A stretch of DNA of 64,000 bases from Psococerastis gibbosa (GCA_963971405.1 OZ020487.1:41823039-41887038), one strand, 5' to 3'; counted from the first letter of the stretch, positions 33,222 through 43,545 are shown. Numbers and translations are program-made. The notes: a model not told the origin generated them from the letters alone.

Positions 33222-33570
33222 ACAAGACACTGTGGCGCGACAACCTATAGAGGGGTTTGGCCTGAGAAATGGTAGAGTATCCTCTGTTTTGAACACTGGT
33301 CCCACTTGGATCTAGGAGCCAAGAAAAGTGTTTTTTACGACTTTCTGTCTGTCTGTTTGTCTCTGACTCGATTTGGGGCAAAACAATACGATAGAATTTG
33401 ATGAAATTCAGCATGTAGGCTCACAAAAGTATTTCCCATGCGTTCTTTTTTAATTTTTCAGACAACTTCATTTGGGGGGGGGGGGGGGAGGAGGTTGCCG
33501 CAAAAACCCTCAAAAAATGAATACAAAAAATGTTTGCTCAAAAAAGGCTCAGACGATTTCTTTTAAATTG
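33222..33570 (+). repeat. R820 diverged copy
   Basis: AAGTGTTTTTTACGA, CTGTCTGTCTGTTTGTC, GATGAAATTCAGCATGTAGG and GATTTCTTTTAAATT align in order with R820. A G run at about 33475-33488. Confidence 0.65.
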
Positions 33571-33611
33571 ACATACTTCATATTATTGTAGTACAGTAGT
33601 TATTATTATTT

Positions 33612-33768
33612 AAAATACCCACTCCAACGTAAGATTTAGGGGGGGGGGGGTTAAAGTAAGTTTTTTGTCGAAAAGTTGAGTTTTATTAAATTTTTTTTAC
33701 TATCATATGAATTTACTTAGGTCATGACCCCCCCCCCCTCCCTTGTGGATCTGCCCTTGCCACTAGGG
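33612..33768 (-). mobile_element. hAT MITE, second copy of the 40.0-kb family
   Basis: Reversed: GGCAAGGGCAGATCCAC, GGGTCATGACC, AGTAAATTCATA and CAACTTTTCGACAAAAA in the order seen at 39990-40172, with G/C runs at both ends. Confidence 0.65.
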
Positions 33769-34224
33769 TGCATTAGTCTTGATAGTTTTGTTCGGGTGCC
33801 GTGTTTATGTGCCTTCTTCATTGCGGCATTACTAACGTACAAAAGAACCCAAGATATATTTTATTATACAGGTCGAAGATCACTAATAGTTTGTGAGAAC
33901 TTTACCCAATCATAATGCAAACCTATTGTGTCTAAAGAGGACTCTGATTATGATATATTGCCTGTATTGTCACTTTGTGCTTTTCACTGTATCCCATTGT
34001 ATTGGCAGCATAACACTGGCGTTTGCGAAATGTCCGGCAAAATGTCACAGAGTTATAGTCGATAGGATTGTGCTAACGAGTCTTTTCTAATCAAGTGTAG
34101 GCTTGTATGATATGTGGCCCCTAGGAACCAACTAGAAGTTATGGTAGTCTATTGAATACAATAGTTGTGTGGAAAGTTGTTAAGTAAATAAATTAGCTCT
34201 GAAGTTCTCTTGCGTTCGATTGGG
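33769..34224. other. Spacer
   Basis: Nothing recognised. Confidence 0.5.
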
Positions 34225-34430
34225 AACGTTCGATTGCGTAAAAGAAATGCGGGGGTTAGACAAAGACACTATTAGAAATACTTCGGTCATGTGATGAGGA
34301 AAGGAAAATATTGCCTTCTACATGTAATAATTTATGGGAAGGTGAGGCCGAGGGCTCCCGTCTGAAGAAGAACATCCTGGTTGAAAAACCTGAGGCAGTG
34401 GTTAGGCAAGAGAACGACTTCCCTTTTCAG

Positions 34431-34681
34431 GGTTGGGTTGGGTAAAATCAGTACATTTTTTCTTCCCTTCCGTATCCAATCAATACGCAGGACATTGATG
34501 GTCTAGATCAAGACTGTACTGACAAAATCAGTACGGATGGTCACCTTACTCAAACTGTACTAGACTAATATGCTATAATTTATAACTTACTTATGGCCGA
34601 CCTCGTGGGCTGCAACGATAATGCCTGAGAAACCTCCAGTGTCTTCAATAATCGCCACACTGTTTACCTTTTCGAGTCTCA
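34431..34681. other. Foreign insertion carrying a host exon and intron piece
   Basis: Bracketed by an 8-bp near-identical repeat (7 of 8). No inverted termini. The right 91 bp are coding on the minus strand (next entry); the rest is AT-rich and reads as intron. Presence of the donor and intron means the copy was made from DNA or unspliced RNA. Confidence 0.6.
34591..34681 (-). pseudogene. Exon fragment of an M12B (ADAM/reprolysin-type) zinc metalloprotease
   Basis: The minus frame encodes, in order, VNSVAIIEDTGGFSG and then IIVAAHEVGH, with no stop in 29 codons. HExxH is the metzincin zinc-binding helix, with the catalytic Glu; the AAHEVGH context and the preceding E-D-TGGFSG strand are typical of arthropod ADAMTS-like proteases, secreted or membrane-anchored. 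The frame stops at a consensus donor (AA/GTAAGT, 34585-34592), just before the expected third His of HExxHxxGxxH. The upstream edge coincides with the insertion boundary. No other exon of such a gene was found in this window, so I call it a captured fragment; a real exon in a disrupted gene is less likely. Confidence 0.6.
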
Positions 34682-34792
34682 CTTTTTAGAGCAGCAGTCT
34701 CCAAGGTCCAAATCGTCATGATAATTTCCAATCTTCGATAGAAGAGGTATTTAAAGTAGTAGAAGAATAGGAAGAGAGTATTAGAAAAGAGC

Positions 34793-35060
34793 CTATGCTG
34801 TGACGAAGGAGTAGAATCCGGGCTGCTGAGCTGTGGTCGTTCTGAAAGCATTCACTTCCAAACGTTTCGTCAATATCTAAGGTCACCGTCTTCGGTGACA
34901 CCACATAGAAACTGCATTGATTGCATGAAGATTCTATATCTCGGACGCAAACGCTGATGTAAATGAAAATGACAGAAAATTTTGAAGTATGCTTTCAGCT
35001 CAGACCACGGCTCATCAGCCCAGATTCCACAGCTTCATTATTTGACTCCAGGCGTATTTG
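34793..35060. mobile_element. P2 diverged copy
   Basis: GTAGAATCCGGGCTG, CACTTCCAAACGTTTCGTC and CAGACCACGGCTCATCAGCC align with the two P2 arms. The minus strand keeps TTGACGAAACGTTTGGAAGT, but the hammerhead core is degraded. Confidence 0.6.
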
Positions 35061-35160
35061 TCATTATCATGAAGCTACCAATTTATCTGCCATTTTGTTG
35101 TTGTCTTTGCTGACTCTGGCTAGATTCCGAGGGAAAATCCGTTGCCTGACAACCCATTCC
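35061..35160. other. Spacer
   Basis: Nothing recognised. Confidence 0.4.
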
Positions 35161-35352
35161 TTCTGCCGGCCGCCATACCAAGTTGAATCCAGCGGACCAG
35201 AGCAGGTTCAAAGCTGCAGATAACTGGGTCGTATGCACAGTGCCGGTAGGGAAACATGGTAGGACTTGTCCTGGTCACCTCCGAACTAATCGTGTGACTT
35301 CACTGTGTTTCCCAAGTGGTTCGGAATCCACTATAATCAGGAGGTCCACTGT
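35161..35352 (+). repeat. R350, 5' half
   Basis: CATACCAAGTTGAATCCAGC through GTGGTTCGGAATCCACT; truncated after AGGAGGTCCAC. Confidence 0.75.
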
Positions 35353-35810
35353 CCTATGGGCCCACACCGTGGCCTGGGACTATGTCCAACCATACCACTA
35401 CTACTACCCATTCCTTCAGCAAATAGCAATCACGTTCCTTTCTCTCAAGTTCATGCAAACTACCTTGAACCCGGAGCAGTGTGTCGCGAAAGTTAGGGAG
35501 GGGCGCTCCGCTCTGACAGACATGTGCGAAAGAAGGGCGCGCTATGAATACACAAGAGACGTTATGACCCTCACGGGAATTATAACACTTTGGCCAATCT
35601 CTTCGTTTCAGTCCTCAGTGGTAGAAAACACTGGCTGCAGTGCCAGAAATTCTTGGCGGTTTCATAAAAAATATTCAGGGCTCAACAGTTTTTAATATCC
35701 ATAACCGTGGTATCGCTTAAAATAGCTTACCGGGCTTAACCTTTTTTTAAAGGTATAGTTTCTGGTTAAAAAAAGAAATGAAAACATGTTCATCAGGAGG
35801 CGGACATCCA
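35353..35810. other. Open, GC-richer segment, unassigned
   Basis: A plus frame runs to 35695. The part after TTCCTTTCTCTCAAG (35435-35449, acceptor-like) reads QTTLNPEQCVAKVREGRS and ERRARYEYTRDVMTL. No family recognised. Confidence 0.3.
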
Positions 35811-36044
35811 GTGGCGTCATTTTCGATATTTCTTAGGAGGGGAGGGTGGAAGATGACAATTGCTACATTTTCTGGCCATGCTTTGGAGGGCATGTAAGGC
35901 AGGCGATCCAGTGCTTTCTTAGTCGAGTCTAAGAGAGGCCTTTATAACCCTGACTCCACTAGCTTGGCTTAGTAATATAACAAAAAAAGTCAATATTTTA
36001 ATGTCGTATTTCCAATCGCAGGGACCCCAAAATGACGGCCCTGA
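35811..36044. mobile_element. hAT-like MITE with SINE-1 inside
   Basis: CAGTGGCGTCATTTTCG at the left and CAAAATGACGGCCCTG at the right are inverted. A SINE-1 3' part (GGAGGGCATGTAAGGCAGGC ... AACAAAAAAAGTC, 35859-35998) fills the middle. No clean 8-bp duplication seen. Confidence 0.6.
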
Positions 36045-36598
36045 TGCAGGCATCAATTGGATGTCTTATAAACTAAAAAAGCCGGAATGTCCATCAGCCA
36101 GAAAAAGTTTTCAAAGAAAAAATCTGTAAAAATGCCAACTTAGGAAATATTTCTCAGAAAACCTCTTAAAATACAATTCTAATTTATAGCGTACCTGTGC
36201 GTCTAGTGAAAACTCAGCAAAAAAAGACATGGGGTTTAGGATTTAAATGCTTCAACGTCAACTGTTTACTATAAATTTCAATAGCACGACACCTGGTGTT
36301 CGCAGAGTGTCTTTAAATAAATTGCGAAAGTTCAGAGGTCTGGAAGCTCGAAGACTCGTTGTCAATGATTCACCAGGTGTTCCGACCCTATATTAGCTAT
36401 AAAATTGATAGTTGTTACCTTGGCCTTCTGTGGCTGTTGTCATACAACACTTCGTCAGTCACAACATATTAATCTTTGTGCCAGACGTTTTTCTAACGGT
36501 TTTTTTAGTCGGCCCCGTACATTACACTAAATTGCATACATTCACAAACTTGTAAATCGTCTTAGGGAGACGTAAGATCGCAAAACATACTTGCTTAC
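36045..36598. other. Spacer
   Basis: Nothing recognised. Confidence 0.5.
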
Positions 36599-36950
36599 TC
36601 CTTAGCGCTACAGCCCGTGAAGGGCCTTGGTCTGCTCTGGCACATCACGCCAGCCTGCGCGGTTCTGCGCACTCCTTCGCTAGTCATCGACGCCAAGGGT
36701 CGCCAGATCCACCTCGACGTCGTCCAGCCATCGCATCCGTGGTCTTCCCACTCGTCTTCTCCCTTGGGGCACCTTGTGTAAGGCTGCTCTTGTAGCCCTA
36801 TTGTCTGGCATTCGTTCCACGTGCCCTAGCCACCTGATGCGTGCTCTCTTGATTTCAGCTACCATCGTAGTCTCTTGGTATATCGCGTACAGCTCACCAT
36901 TTCTACGGATACGCCACTCTCTCTGAAGAAAGAAGCAATGATCCACAATA
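36599..36950 (-). pseudogene. LINE-B RT C-terminus
   Basis: Frame 36680-36946 reads LQREWRIRRNGELYAIYQET, TMVAEIKRARIRWLGHVER, MPDNRATRAALHKVPQG and DVEVDLATLGVDD. The Trp codon after GVDD is a stop (TAG); homology continues to about 36599 (RRSAQNRAGWRD...LHGL). Best copy of this family here. Confidence 0.8.
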
Positions 36951-37126
36951 AATTACTTCATCCCAGTAGTATATAAGCTGGTGTTTTTTTCCTAGGTTTG
37001 TTTATTTGATGATGGGTTTTATCCGAAATCGGTCATATTAATATTTAATTAACTGAAGATAATTGCGTTCTTATTTCTCCCTAAGATTCCTCAAGTTCCA
37101 CGAAGTCACCAAGGAATTTCTCACAA
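36935..37126 (+). mobile_element. P1 repeat copy with hammerhead-like motif
   Basis: GATCCACAATAAATTACT at the left; ATTGCGTTCTT and TTCCACGAAGTCACCAAGGA to the right. The same blocks, partly inverted, occur at 51.9-52.1 kb. Confidence 0.65.
37003..37037 (+). ncRNA. Hammerhead-like ribozyme motif
   Basis: Stem I TAT, core TTGATGA (canonical apart from C3), extra T, stem II GGGT / ATCC, GAA, ATCGGT, C (GTC-type cleavage triplet), stem I partner ATA. Stem III is a mutated ACCGGT self-complement. Confidence 0.5.
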
Positions 37127-37769
37127 GGATTGGTTAAATCGGACCCAGAACAGTTACAATGTGACACTCTCATGATAACCAGGCCTCTGCTTGTCCATTG
37201 TCACATGAAGACAGATATTGATTGATATATATTAATTTCAATTTTACATTGGGGGGGGGGGGGCGTTTTTTTTACGATGCACCCTTTACAAGAAATGAAG
37301 AACACTAATTTCCAACTACCCCTTTTACACGGCTTAATGGAAGGTTAATTCCCACCATTTATTAACCATCAAAGAGTCAAATTTATCATTCTGGTTTTCT
37401 GGAATTCTTTACATTCTGGCTACAAGCTCTGCGTATTTCTGGCATTCATTACATTCTGGCTGTAAAAACATAACCAGTCGGATAAGCAATGTTTGTTTCT
37501 TATTATTCGTCTTTGCCTATTTGTTTACGATTGGGTTAGTTAGGTTATAGGTGTTATTTTCGTACAAACCCTCGTTTTCCAGGTTTATTTTCTTTAAAAA
37601 CTTGGGTTTCGGGGAGGGTGTGAATTTTCCTGGGGGAGGGGGGGCATGGCGCCTCGGTCTCAGTTATTAGCCAGTGGCAAAAATTCTTGCGGAAACAATA
37701 CTAGGCTATGCAAAATATGTATAAAAAAATCAATGGGTTGTTAGCAGGGCAAAGTTATAAATAAATAAA
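37127..37769. other. Spacer
   Basis: A G run at about 37252-37263. No gene recognised. Confidence 0.5.
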
Positions 37770-37840
37770 GAAGAAGGATAGAAAGAAAATTGTCTTTATT
37801 TTCCGTACCCATAAACCCATAAATACTCGTATAAAGATAG
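37770..37840 (-). repeat. Retroposon-6 tail copy
   Basis: AGAAAGAAAATTGTCTTTAT then TTTCCGTACCCATAAACCC. Confidence 0.55.
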
Positions 37841-37913
37841 ATGGAAAAAAAATATTTTTCACCATACTATTAGGAGTAACAAGTTTTGCGAATCTCGATT
37901 TCGTTAGTATCTG
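37841..37913. other. Spacer
   Basis: Nothing recognised. Confidence 0.4.
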
Positions 37914-38071
37914 CAGCCTGATCGGGGCGTTTATAATACCGGTACTTATTTAATCCAATGGTAAACAAGATAATTTTATAATGGAAAGTGCTATTCAAAA
38001 TTTGTTTGTTTACAGTTATAATCCTAGGGTATTTATTTAACCCCGGTATTATAAACGCCTCGATCAGACTG
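37914..38071. mobile_element. MITE-C, full length
   Basis: CAGCCTGATCGGGGCG...CGCCTCGATCAGACTG, 158 bp, the cleanest single copy. Flanks CTG at the left, CAG at the right. Confidence 0.85.
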
Positions 38072-38257
38072 CAGGTGGCCTAGAAAGTCTTACCGTACCT
38101 AAGAGCTACAATACTAACAACTACTAGTGCTACTTTATCTTTAGTCTATGGTGCTACTACTGCTGCAAATGTACCATTACGTCCATAAAAAGCCCTATAA
38201 AAAGGATACGTATTAATAATGAATGCACTGTGACTTATGCACGACGGAGTCAGTTTT

Positions 38258-39390
38258 ACGTATTTTAAAGTGACTATCCGAGCTTTCGAGGAGTGGCAAA
38301 TGTCAAAGGTGCTTTAGGTTCCCAGCCCACACACAACGCTAAGTCATTGTATTTCGCAATATAGTAACAGTTAGTTTCATGTACATTTCACAAAATATAC
38401 GAATCTTACCGGAATATGTATTGGACAAACTGGCTTCGATTGATTCTTATGAACTTATGAGTCAGATTAAATTAATATTAATGTCATTGAACAGCTTTAC
38501 CACTTGTCATGAGAAAACAGTCAATGTCCTATGCTTGTACTGTATTCATAAATACACAACCTACCAAAACACTGAATGCAAGGATTCAAATTGAAAAATC
38601 TATCTCAGTCCTAAATTATTTGACTTAAATCCTACTTATGAATAAATGAGTCAGATTTAAGTATAATTAATGTAATTGACCAGTTTTACCATTTGTCATG
38701 ACCAAACAGTCAATGTCCTATGAATGTAATGTAGGAATCAAGTATATACGCAATCTACCAAAGCACTGGATGCACTGATTCAAATCGAAATATTTATTAG
38801 AGTCTAAATGATTTGACTTAAATCTTACTTATGAATGAATGAGTCAGACTTAAGTATAATTAATGTCACTGCCCTGCACCATCATTAGCTATGACCAAAC
38901 AGTCAATTTCCTATGGATGTACTGTATTCAAGTATACACAACCTACCAAAACACTGAATGCACTGATAAAAATTGAAATATCTATCTGAGTCTAAATTAT
39001 TTGACTTAAATCTTACTTATGAATGAATGAGTTAGATTTAGGTATTTTAAAGTCACTGACCAACACTATCTAAGCTTTCAGGAGTGGCAAAGGTCATCTC
39101 ACGGGTGTTTCAGGTTTCCAGCTCTCACATTACGCTAAAATACTATCAGTAGCCTAACGGTCAACTTCCTATAAGTTAGATGTAATAAAGTATGCAAAGC
39201 ATAAGTTACCGAAAATCGGGGTTCATTAATTGAAATCGAAAAAAATGTTTATCTGATGAGCCCAAATTATTTGACTTGGATCTGACTTATGAATGAGTTA
39301 GATTTAGGTATTTTAAAGTCACTGACCAACACTATCTAAGCTTTCAGGAGTGGCAAAGGTCAGCTCACAGGTGCTTCAGGTTCCCAGCCG
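38258..39390. repeat. Satellite-like tandem array with two unit types
   Basis: Type A units (TTACTTATGAATGAATGAGT, ACCAAACAGTCAAT, CTGTATTCAAGTATACACAA) start near 38459, 38648, 38841 and 39029, period 188-193 bp. Type D units (TATTTTAAAGTCACTGACC, CTTTCAGGAGTGGCAAAGG) occur at about 38258, 39045 and 39310. The order is D-A-A-A-A-D-D. No ORF. Confidence 0.85.
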
Positions 39391-39500
39391 AAGAACCAGG
39401 TGTGCGCAAGGAGCAGGGTCAAGCCCCCTCCTATTTCTCGTTATAATGAACGATCTGTCGACCACTCTTGATTATCAATGGGGGGACGAGAATGCAAATT
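39391..39500 (+). pseudogene. RT domain fragment (QG-SPLLF-NDL block)
   Basis: Frame reads CAQGAGSSPLLFLVIMNDLS, matching the non-LTR RT block usually QGS.LSPLLF.L.INDL. Only about 30 codons, joined directly to the tandem array. Confidence 0.55.
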
Positions 39501-39684
39501 ACAGCATCGCCCGTTGGGAGGAACATAACTATATAAGACGAAAAAAAAACTGACACAAGTAGAGGTATTGGTTGTATGTGTCCTGCTGTGGTTGTAATGT
39601 AGAAGGTAATAAATTAATGAAATGTATGCGTGGAGTTATTTGAATAAGAGGTGAATGAACCTTCTGGTCTTTTGAAATTTGTAC
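39501..39684. other. Spacer
   Basis: Nothing recognised. Confidence 0.4.
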
Positions 39685-39853
39685 TATGGCGGCTATTCCA
39701 CATACGTCAATCGTCAATGAAAAATTGAAAAATGACGTAACAATGACGTAAATTGACGTGGTAGCAGAATTTTTAGTATGTCTTTAATGTCTGCTAAAAC
39801 GTCATTTTTCAATTTTTCATTGACGATTGACGTATGTGGAATACCCGCCTTAT
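39685..39853. mobile_element. Foldback MITE, Harbinger-like
   Basis: GGCGGCTATTCCACATACG (39688) and its near complement ending 39849. Arms include ACGTCAAT and CAATTTTTCATTG. Flanks TAT / TTA. Centre GTGGTAGCAGAATTTTTAG. Confidence 0.7.
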
Positions 39854-39859
39854 CAATGG

Positions 39860-39935
39860 TACCATCGATTGATGGCTAGGTGGTAGCGTACTTGTACTTG
39901 TGCGAATCTCTAGATTTACATTATATATTATCGGA
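39860..39935 (+). repeat. SINE-3 fragment
   Basis: GGCTAGGTGGTAGCG, ACTTGTGCGAATCTCTA and ATCGGAGAC match SINE-3. Confidence 0.6.
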
Positions 39936-39981
39936 GACATCGCATCCGTGGTTGTCTATCTCGTCTTCTCCCTCGGGGCAC

Positions 39982-40180
39982 CTTGTGAACAGTGGCGGAT
40001 CCACAGGGGGGGTCGTCAGATGGGTCATGACCCCCCCCTAAATGAGTAAATTCATAAGATACCTGGTGAAAAAAAAACATGGATAAAACTCAACTTTTCT
40101 ACAAAAACAATTACTTTTTTAACTTACAAAAAAATTGTGACCCCCCTAAATTTTCCACTGGATCCGCCCTTGCTTGTGAA
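39982..40180. mobile_element. hAT MITE with perfect 8-bp duplication
   Basis: Element 39990-40172 (183 bp): CAGTGGCGGATCC ... GGATCCGCCCTTG. CTTGTGAA is duplicated at 39982-39989 and 40173-40180. The interior has GGTCATGACC and C runs. Non-autonomous. Confidence 0.9.
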
Positions 40181-40216
40181 AGGCTGCTCTTGTTTCCCGA
40201 TTGTCTGGCATTCGTT

Positions 40217-40366
40217 TCCAAACTGGAATAAACACGTGGCTGAGCTATTAAAAAAACTAAATAGTGGCCTCTTTGTAGTCAGGCGCCTTAACCTTAACGA
40301 TTTTATGTTATACTTTACATGTATTGTATAATTTAAAGGAAATATGTATTGTATTGTATTGTATGT
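40217..40366 (+). pseudogene. LINE 3' end inserted in LINE-B
   Basis: NWNKHVAELLKKLNSGLFVV, RRLN then stop: the RT thumb-type W..H...L..KL block. Ends in (TATTG)n at 40345-40366. Strongly 5'-truncated. Confidence 0.6.
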
Positions 40367-40470
40367 GCCCTAGCCACCTGATGCGGGTTCTCTTGATTTC
40401 GGCTACTATCATAGGTTCTTGGTATAGCGCGTGGAGCTCATCATTTCTACGGATACGCCTGCCTCTCTGT

Positions 40471-41201
40471 CCAAGTTCAACCCTTTGATCATTAAAATTT
40501 TTCAGTCATTCTGTCGAATAACTACATGGCAATATTATAAAATAATTTAATTCCGTATACCTAAAGTGACCGTCCTTGCTTTAATAATGTTACGAAATAA
40601 ATGACACACATGTATTGCACGAGGTGGCTGCCATTTCCTAACTGTTGCCCCGGTGTTGCTCCTAGCCACGGGCTGGTTCTTGCTGGATAGCTTGCATTAA
40701 AATGCTAATGCCTAATTGTCATGATTGCTGCGGCAGGTCCCGGGTCTACGCCCCATGACAACAAGAACCTTGCCCCTTAAAAGAAAATCGGAGGGGGAAA
40801 AGCCATACAGGTGTAGAAATCAAATAATATAATTCCGGAGAAAGGAGTTCTAAAACAGTGGGTAATCGGTGTTAGGGGCGGTCACATTCTTCTTCCAAGG
40901 TCACAATTTTAACGATTGGTTGGCAACAACTCCCTACATAATTTCCTCCTATTCGCTTGGTCCTGCGTGTTCATCTTCAGTTCTTCGTCATGGTCCTGCG
41001 GTCAACATACGTAGCCTATCACATAGAGGAGTCTTTCTTCTAATAGATTTTATGGTAGGTCTACGATGTATATTTTCTTTCAAATTCGACTTTGTACAAA
41101 TAATACGTAGTGGGTGTGTCCTGTATGTTTTTAAAACATAGGGTCACTGTCACTTAACAGTTTTCGTGAGGAATACTGGCACACCGCTATGTATTTGAAC
41201 A
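40471..41201. other. Spacer
   Basis: Nothing recognised. Confidence 0.5.
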
Positions 41202-41281
41202 GGGGGTGCCGCCTTACTGCATAGCAGAATTCTGAAATTCTTTATCGTGTTTATTGTTCTGTGCAGTAAGGCGGCACTCCC
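41202..41281. repeat. Hairpin, 20-bp arms
   Basis: GGGGGTGCCGCCTTACTGCA pairs with TGCAGTAAGGCGGCACTCCC across a roughly 40-base loop. Confidence 0.8.
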
Positions 41282-41473
41282 ATTGTCCAATGCATAGAAT
41301 GCATAGCAGTGTGATACCATTCCTCACATAAACATATCTATGTGTGGTGTGGTTCGTTATATACCACAGACTCTGTGGAAGGTGGTTAATGTTCCGCTTC
41401 CTAGAGACTACAGGATTGATGGGACATTTGAGCACGAGAAAATTGTTTTTTGGATACTTCGGTGCACCTGCTA
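41282..41473. other. Spacer
   Basis: Nothing recognised. Confidence 0.4.
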
Positions 41474-41575
41474 TACGCACTTTGAATGGCTGGTCATAGG
41501 AGACGTGGTAGATCGTCCCAGAAGTTAAAAAAAAATATATTTTTGGCGGGAAATAAATGTCGCATCTCTCCTATA
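41474..41575. repeat. Short dispersed repeat, copy 2
   Basis: Matches 23.85 kb: TCATAGGAGACGTGG, ATATATTTTTGGCGGGAAAT, TCTCTCCTAT. Confidence 0.65.
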
Positions 41576-41584
41576 TCAAACTCT

Positions 41585-41686
41585 TTAGGCGAGGTTTCCA
41601 CATACGTCAATGGTAAATATGGTATTGACGTTTTCGCAGACATTAAAGACATACTAAAAATGCCTGCTACCACGTCAAAACCAGGG
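41585..41686. mobile_element. Foldback MITE, left half
   Basis: TTA then GGCGAGGTTTCCACATACG, GACATACTAAAAATG and CTGCTACCACGTCA; the right arm is missing where the next element starts. Confidence 0.6.
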
Positions 41687-41689
41687 GTC

Positions 41690-42055
41690 TCTCTCGAGTG
41701 AAAATTTCTTAAAAATAGGGCTGAAATATTGGGGTTTTACGCATCTTCAGAGCAATAAGGTTTCTATAGTACAGGGAATTAATACAATTGTGCACAAGGG
41801 AGGCCCGGGGGTCTCTCCCGGTAGAAAATGTTTGAAAAATAGGGCTGAAATAGTGCGGGTTTTACGTATTTTGAGAGCAGTAACACTTGGATTTATGATT
41901 TTTATAGGTTGATTGGTACTAGAGGTAGTGAATTTTGTAGCTGTATAGTTAAAAATACAGTTCTAACTTGTGTAAAATCTGAAAGTAATAGGGGGGGAGC
42001 TAGGGGGGCTATAACACCCCCCCCCCCCCGCCCTATAGATTCACGCCTGCATGTA
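41690..42055 (-). mobile_element. G/C-run element (45.0-kb family)
   Basis: Reversed GCAGGCGTGAATCTATAGGG, a G run, and two CCTATTT..CAAGAAATTTTC / GGGGTCTCTC-type blocks as at 45.0-45.3 kb. A C run at 42017-42029. Confidence 0.55.
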
Positions 42056-43254
42056 TCCACACAATTGTATTCTCTTCGCCAATGTGAATGACTTCTCAAC
42101 ACAAGACACTCTTCTGAACATTTAGCAATTACCGATATCCCTTCTCCCCTCCCTTATTGAGGAAACATTGAGATTGCTGTATATTTCGCGATACCTAATG
42201 TTGGCAGCGTCAAAGTGAGAAAAGTCAAGGACACCCTTAAATATAATGTTATCGTTTTGTTTTGGCAATATAGCGTCACAGACCATAACTAGTCGTCTTG
42301 TCACTATAAAACTGGGAAATGTAGATAACAACAAGATATCAAAATGTATGGGGGAAAATGCCCGCAATAACGAGTTCGAACCTCAATTGGGTAATAATCT
42401 TCACAAACATTCTTATCTTTATTTGGCAAAACCTGCAAAACAAGAAAACAACGCAGGCAGGTAGATTTTGTATGTTTGAATTTATGCAAAAAAATAGTGA
42501 CCAGAAACAACACAACATTATTCACTTAAGCAATAACAGTACGATACTCCATACATACTTTTACCATATATACTTCATACGGAAACAATAGAAATAATGT
42601 TCGAAATCCATGGGGTCGTTTGCATTGGACAAGGGACCTATGGGCCTCTATAAGTAGGCCTGGATATCTATAAAAAGTCCGTGAAGAAAAAAAAAATATA
42701 TTACAAATTCCATTACTAAATTCCAAATGCCTATACGCGACGGGAACTTAGTCGCCATTGGCAATAACGCTTATTTACCAAGATTTTTATTATCCTCGTC
42801 GCTAAATCGCGAAAAGCAAGACAACAACATAGGCTTTGCTTATTAGGAAGCGCATAAAATGACAGGGCCGAAAAAAAAGCATACGGCACGGCAACATTGA
42901 CTTTGAACTTCAATTACACAGCGAGGCTATTTGACGTACCTCACGACTCTTTTGCGTAGACGCGGATTTCATGGAAATGTTTGCACTGGCTATAAGCGGT
43001 TTTTAAGTTCTTTTTAGTTGATCAAATATTGTACATTAGGCAGGTATAGCAGGTACTTGCAGCCACCCGTAGCGCCTGACGTTTATTTTTATCTGTACAT
43101 TCAATACTTTGAATGCTATCCTCAAATAGTACTGGATTAATATACAAACTCAGTTATAATGTAGTGTGTTGGTAAAGAACTAAACGGAAGGTACATAACA
43201 TAATAGAGACTATTATACTCTTGTAGACCAAAAGACAAATAAACACAAAGACTT
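42056..43254. other. AT-rich spacer
   Basis: Several short open frames, none with recognisable motifs. Confidence 0.5.
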
Positions 43255-43545
43255 TTCTTCCTTTAATGCCTCTTCTATCGAAGATTGCCGATAATCATGG
43301 CAGTTTGAACCTGGGAGACTGCTGCTTGGAAAAGGGAAGTCGTGTTCTTGCCAAATCACTGCCTCAGGTTTTCAGCTAGGATGTTCTTCTTCTCCTTCTG
43401 GGAGCCCTCTGTAGCCTACTTCTATCTTCCCTTGGATTCTTACATGCACAGGGCGATACTTTCCGATCCATATCAAATGACCGAACTATGTACTATATTT
43501 GGCTTTTGTATACAATCACCTAAGGACCTCAGCATTAGGGACGTT
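43255..43545 (-). pseudogene. LINE-A RT C-terminus
   Basis: Reversed, from the IAMIIGNLR-type tail (CTATCGAAGATTGCCGATAA) through the AGTGATTTGGCAAGAACACG region to NAEVL. Frame broken. Confidence 0.7.

Larger units (their letters stand above)
34225..34750 (+). pseudogene. LINE-A RT C-terminus, split by an insertion
   Basis: Plus frame pieces: YFGHVMRKGKYCLLHVIIYG, an internal stop, then RRTSWLKNLRQWLGKRTTSL ending at 34430. The frame resumes at 34690 with RAAVSKVQIVMIISNLR, stop, and the LINE-A tail. An uninterrupted copy (53.6 kb) has CTTTTCAGAGCAGCAG at the junction. Here CTTTTCAG (34423-34430) and CTTTTTAG (34682-34689) bracket 251 foreign bases. Confidence 0.8.
39940..40470 (-). pseudogene. 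LINE-B fragment with two insertions
   Basis: LINE-B pieces at 39940-39989, 40181-40216 and 40367-40470 (CACCTGATGCGGGTTCTCTT, GATTTCGGCTACTATC). The gaps hold a hAT element and a LINE 3' end. Confidence 0.75.

Noticed and set aside
34431-34681. hAT insertion because of the 8-bp duplication
   Set aside because: No CAG/CTG-type inverted ends; length of the duplication alone is not enough.
35183-35695. 170-codon plus-strand frame as one gene
   Set aside because: Its first third is the non-coding R350 repeat; only the later part is noted as a weak exon candidate.
38459-39390. CRISPR array
   Set aside because: Units are about 190 bp, diverged, with no short identical repeats and unique spacers; the context is a eukaryotic repeat region.
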